From Anaerotruncus rubiinfantis (GTDB lineage Bacteria > Bacillota > Clostridia > Oscillospirales > Ruminococcaceae): DNA of 64,000 nucleotides. The stretch's first letter is position 1; every line of letters starts with the position of its first letter. Below, one piece after another: positions 61,301-64,000 of this stretch. The notes beneath the pieces are model-generated. The model worked only from the letters and a program-made list of their open reading frames with translations, was not told where the DNA came from and searched no databases. A program made the translations under genes and the position numbers. The stretch spans positions 99,305 through 163,304 of the forward strand of contig NZ_FKLA01000009.1 of the NCBI RefSeq assembly GCF_900078395.1, given 5' to 3'.

Positions 61301-62540
61301 ATCTGGCGTACTGCGCGACCTTATGCAGGATCTTCACATCAACCAGCGCGTCAAGTACGGTCCCGTCCTCCGCGTATTCCTGCGAAAAGACCTTCCCATC
61401 CCGCAAAATCTCATTGATAAGTCCGGTTTTATCGTATGGGATCAGCAGTTTGAGCCGTTTGTGGGTCGGCGCGAGCGCCTTGGCGGTCTTGCGCAGCAGC
61501 TCGTCAAATCCAAATCCGGTCTTTGCGGAGATCAGCGCGGTCAAATCGTTCACCGGCAGCGGAACCCGCGCAATCCGGTCGCATTTGTTGAGCACAGTGA
61601 GCACCGGCGTATCCTGTACGCCAAGTTCCTGCATCAGCTGTTTGGTCACCTGGATCTGCTCATCCGCCTCATCCGACGAAACGTCGCAGACGCACCAGAG
61701 CAGGTCGGCGTTCGCAGCCTCCTCCAGAGTCGATTTAAACGCCTCAACAAGCTGGTGCGGGAGCCTGCGCACCAGCCCGACTGTATCGACCAGCATGACC
61801 GAACGCCCGTCCGGCAGGCTCAGTGCCCGGGAAGTTGGATCAAGGGTTGCAAAGAGCTTATCCTCCGCGAGCACACCCGCGTCGGTGAGCGCGTTCAAAA
61901 GTGTGCTCTTGCCCACGTTTGTATAACCCACGATCGCGACGGTGGTTACTCCGTCTTTTTTACGGCGCGCGCGCAGCAGCCCCCGGCGTTTCTCAAGTTC
62001 CGCGAGCTGCTCCTGCAAGGACGCGATCCGCCGCCGGATATGCCGCCGGTCGGTTTCGAGCTGACTTTCGCCCGGCCCACGGGTACCGATGCCGCCGCCG
62101 AGCCGCGAAAGCGATGTGCCAAGGCCGGTGAGCCGCGGCAGCCGGTAACGCAGCTGCGCCAGTTCGACCTGCAGCTTGCCTTCAGCGGTGACCGCGCGCT
62201 GTGCAAAAATGTCAAGGATCAGGGTGGTGCGGTCGATGACTGGAACGCCGCAAGTCTTTTCCACATTCCGCTGCTGGCTTGGGGAAAGTTCGCAGTCGAA
62301 AATGACGAGATCCGCGCTTCCCCCTTCGCAGCAGGCGGCGACCTCTTCGAGCCGTCCGGCTCCGATCACTGTCGCCGGGTCAAAGGCCGGGCGTTTCTGT
62401 ACTACCTTTGCCACCGTCTGAGCGCCCGCGGTTGCGGCCAGTTCTGAAAGCTCGTCGAGCGAGACTTCCACATCATATTCTCCGGTATCCGCCGCGATGA
62501 GAATTGCCCGCTGTAATATTTCCTGTTTATTCTCTATCAT
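61299..62540 (-). CDS. hflX: GTPase HflX
   Basis: HflX is a ribosome-associated GTPase that rescues or splits stalled ribosomes under stress. The 413-residue protein has an N-terminal HflX domain with RPAFDPATVIGAGRLEEV, a glycine-rich linker region RLGGGIGTRGPGESQLETDRR, a coiled coil, and the GTPase domain: GYTNVGKSTLLNAL, DTVGLVRRLPH and NKCDR. The ATG at 62540 has GGAGG 11 bases upstream; the ATG six codons earlier overlaps that GGAGG. Confidence 0.94.
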   Translation of the reverse strand: MIENKQEILQRAILIAADTGEYDVEVSLDELSELAATAGAQTVAKVVQKRPAFDPATVIGAGRLEEVAACCEGGSADLVIFDCELSPSQQRNVEKTCGVPVIDRTTLILDIFAQRAVTAEGKLQVELAQLRYRLPRLTGLGTSLSRLGGGIGTRGPGESQLETDRRHIRRRIASLQEQLAELEKRRGLLRARRKKDGVTTVAIVGYTNVGKSTLLNALTDAGVLAEDKLFATLDPTSRALSLPDGRSVMLVDTVGLVRRLPHQLVEAFKSTLEEAANADLLWCVCDVSSDEADEQIQVTKQLMQELGVQDTPVLTVLNKCDRIARVPLPVNDLTALISAKTGFGFDELLRKTAKALAPTHKRLKLLIPYDKTGLINEILRDGKVFSQEYAEDGTVLDALVDVKILHKVAQYAR

Positions 62541-62642
62541 AGAACCAGTTTCCTCCATACCTGTACGGCTTATTCTTCCTCAATTGGGAGGCTTTCATCC
62601 GCGGCTGAACCCGCCAATATATTTTCCAGATTCTTTGCATTG

Positions 62643-62671
62643 ATCATATCGCGTTTATGGTCTAAACTCAA
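62643..62671 (-). promoter_or_regulatory. Promoter of hflX
   Basis: On the minus strand TTGAGT and TATGAT lie 17 bases apart. It predicts a leader of about 95 bases. A plus-strand TTGATC-17-TAAACT overlaps it and may serve the divergent gene at 62704. Confidence 0.65.
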
Positions 62672-62703
62672 TGATAGATCAATGAATTGGATGTGAACAA
62701 CCG

Positions 62704-63303
62704 ATGAAGCTCTTGCTGATAACCTGTCCCCCGTTAGCACCCTATCTGGAGCGGATGCTCCCGCAAATCCCACATCAGTCGGAAATTTGCCTGCTGCCCG
62801 AGGACCTCTGTCAGAATCCCACAGCGGTGCGCGACAAGCTCGCCGGCGCCAAAGGCTGCGACGCGGCCGTGCTGCTGCCCGGCGCCTGCGTCGTGCCGGA
62901 AGAGGGCCTGCGCGCCGGAGAAATCCCGCTGGTGCTCCCGCGTGTACATAACAGCGTATCCCTGCTGCTCGGCAGCGCGGCCGCTTACCGCCGCCTGTAC
63001 AGCTTCTACGACGGCAAGCTCTGCTGGAGCCTTCCCGAAAGCAACCGGGAACTCTTCCTGTCCTGCCCCGCCGCCGAATGCCAGGCTCTTTGCTATCTGG
63101 CGGACACCACGCTCGGTCTGCATGACACCAGCCTTTCGGCCCGGATCATTGCCCAGCACAACGACTGGGATTTTTTCCATGCTGAAGGCGATCTTTCGCT
63201 GCTCTCCCGCCTGCTTGCGGGCGACTGGCTCGGCGAGGACATTCTGCTTGTGCGTCCCGGCGAGACCGTTTCCCCAACCTACCGGCAGGATCTGCTGGCG
63301 TAA
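62704..63303 (+). CDS. DUF1638-like protein
   Basis: The 199-residue protein begins MKLLLITCPPLAPYLERMLP and contains DAAVLLPGACVVPEEGL and LPRVHNSVSLLLGSAAAYRRLY, followed by GKLCWSLPESNREL. The order and the H-N-S-V-S-L-L-L-G-S segment resemble DUF1638 proteins, some of which accompany corrinoid methyltransferases; no such gene is nearby, and the function is unknown. The ribosome-binding site is weak. A terminator follows. Confidence 0.6.
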   Translation: MKLLLITCPPLAPYLERMLPQIPHQSEICLLPEDLCQNPTAVRDKLAGAKGCDAAVLLPGACVVPEEGLRAGEIPLVLPRVHNSVSLLLGSAAAYRRLYSFYDGKLCWSLPESNRELFLSCPAAECQALCYLADTTLGLHDTSLSARIIAQHNDWDFFHAEGDLSLLSRLLAGDWLGEDILLVRPGETVSPTYRQDLLA

Positions 63304-63310
63304 CGATTTA

Positions 63311-63348
63311 AAAAGAGCCTTCCGGCCAATTGGCCGGAAGGCTCTTTT
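63311..63348. terminator. Bidirectional terminator
   Basis: AAAAGAGCCTTCCGGCCAA / TTGGCCGGAAGGCTCTTTT is a perfect 19-base-arm palindrome between convergent genes. Confidence 0.9.
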
Positions 63349-63360
63349 TCGCGGCAGGGT

Positions 63361-64000
63361 TTATGCTTTTTTGTCCGACATGATCTCCTTGAGGCTGGTG
63401 GCCAGGCCCGCCAGCGACTGGATCTCGCTCGGGATGATGATCTTGGTCGCTCGGCCGTCCGCCGCTTTCTGGAACGCCTCAAGCGATTTGATCTGCACGA
63501 CCGTGTCACTGGCGTTCGCTTCGCTCAGGATGCGCAGCGCGTCGGCGTTCGCTTTCTGAACCAGCGCGATGGCTTCCGCCTCGCCCTGCGCCTCACGGAT
63601 TTTCTGTTCCTTGACACCTTCGGCACGCAGGATCGCGGACTGTTTTTCCGCTTCGGCGCGCAGGATCGCGGATTCCTTCTCACCTTCCGCCACAAGGATC
63701 TGGCTGCGTTTTTCACCTTCGGCGCGCAGGATGGATTCGCGGCGTTCCCGCTCGGCCTTCATCTGTTTTTCCATCGCGTCCTGGATCTCACGCGGCGGCA
63801 GGATGTTTTTGAGTTCGACGCGGTTGACCTTGATGCCCCACTTGTCGGTCGCCTCATCCAGCGTGGCGGTGATTTTCGAGTTGATGACATCGCGGGAGGT
63901 GAGGGTGCTGTCAAGCTCCATCTCACCGATGATGTTTCGCAGGGTGGTCGCGGTCAGGTTCTCGATCGCGGAGAGCGGCCGCTCAACGCCATAGGTGAAG
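63361..64000 (-). CDS. SPFH/band 7 (stomatin-like) protein, 5' end outside the window
   Basis: The visible part is the C-terminal 212 residues. The frame is open to the window edge and reads TYGVERPLSAIENLTATTLRNIIGEMELDSTLTSRDVINSKI, the conserved band-7 core, then the WGIKVNRVELKNILPPREIQDAMEKQMKAERERR helix and a long charged, Ala/Glu-rich coiled coil with repeats of ILRAEGEKQSAI type, ending in a short hydrophobic-amphipathic tail. Relatives (stomatin, QmcA/YbbK) form membrane oligomers that modulate proteases. The start codon and the membrane anchor lie beyond 64000. Confidence 0.9.
   Translation of the reverse strand, partial: FTYGVERPLSAIENLTATTLRNIIGEMELDSTLTSRDVINSKITATLDEATDKWGIKVNRVELKNILPPREIQDAMEKQMKAERERRESILRAEGEKRSQILVAEGEKESAILRAEAEKQSAILRAEGVKEQKIREAQGEAEAIALVQKANADALRILSEANASDTVVQIKSLEAFQKAADGRATKIIIPSEIQSLAGLATSLKEIMSDKKA

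Noticed and set aside
62570..62773. A 67-codon minus-strand frame upstream of hflX
   Set aside because: Its plausible internal start lies inside the -10 hexamer of the hflX promoter, there is no ribosome-binding site, and it overlaps the start of the gene at 62704.

Overview
The window comes from a Gram-positive anaerobe of the class Clostridia, most likely the Oscillospiraceae/Ruminococcaceae group. The evidence is the Firmicutes-order S10-spc-alpha ribosomal cluster with rpsD between rpsK and rpoA and a KOW-domain gene between map and infA, zinc-type S4 and S14, a FabK-type fatty acid operon, an archaeal-type prolyl-tRNA synthetase, strong AGGAGG ribosome-binding sites and several TTG starts. 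Genus cannot be fixed by eye.

Layout. (1) 1-16.1 kb: one minus-strand ribosomal protein operon, rpsJ to rplQ, carrying secY, adk, map, infA and rpoA. It is driven by a promoter near 16.1 kb and has a hairpin/T-tract attenuator candidate in its leader. (2) 16.2-21.7 kb: accessory locus with a MarR regulator, an FAD-dependent fumarate-reductase-like oxidoreductase, a 44-residue zinc-ribbon protein, a GPH-family transporter and a MatC-like permease, each with recognisable AT-rich promoters. (3) 21.8-25.8 kb: a DUF4367 membrane protein with an ECF-like sigma factor, proS, and a small DUF6809-like gene. (4) 26.2-34.7 kb: fatty acid synthesis operon fabH-fabK-fabG-fabF-accB-fabZ-accC-accD-accA-acpP on the minus strand, with fabD-aroE-aroK divergent from it. 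(5) 37.5-38.1 kb: a ribbon-helix-helix gene divergent from a 61-residue ORF across a perfect palindrome. (6) 38.4-50.6 kb: pckG with a tiny membrane protein, dusB-trmB-lipoprotein-tsaD, polA-rimI, ilvBN, and an orphan substrate-binding lipoprotein. (7) 51.3-59.7 kb: a full arginine operon argG-H-C-J-B-D-F with an ARG-box-like site at its promoter. (8) 59.9-64.0 kb: a flavin reductase, a methyltransferase, hflX, a DUF1638-like gene and a partial SPFH/band-7 gene.

The most unusual feature is a family of about nine non-coding, multi-hairpin repeats of roughly 200-330 bases, seen in the intergenic spaces. Each has a conserved hairpin whose arms read ...TTTCTTG / CAAGAAA..., then an AAAGAA linker, a second and a third hairpin, and one of two alternative 3' ends. 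Between copies the stem sequences change on both arms together, so the pairing is conserved while the sequence is not. Most copies lie just downstream of a stop codon in sense orientation, including inside the fab and arg operons. No tRNA, rRNA, CRISPR array, transposase or phage gene was recognised.
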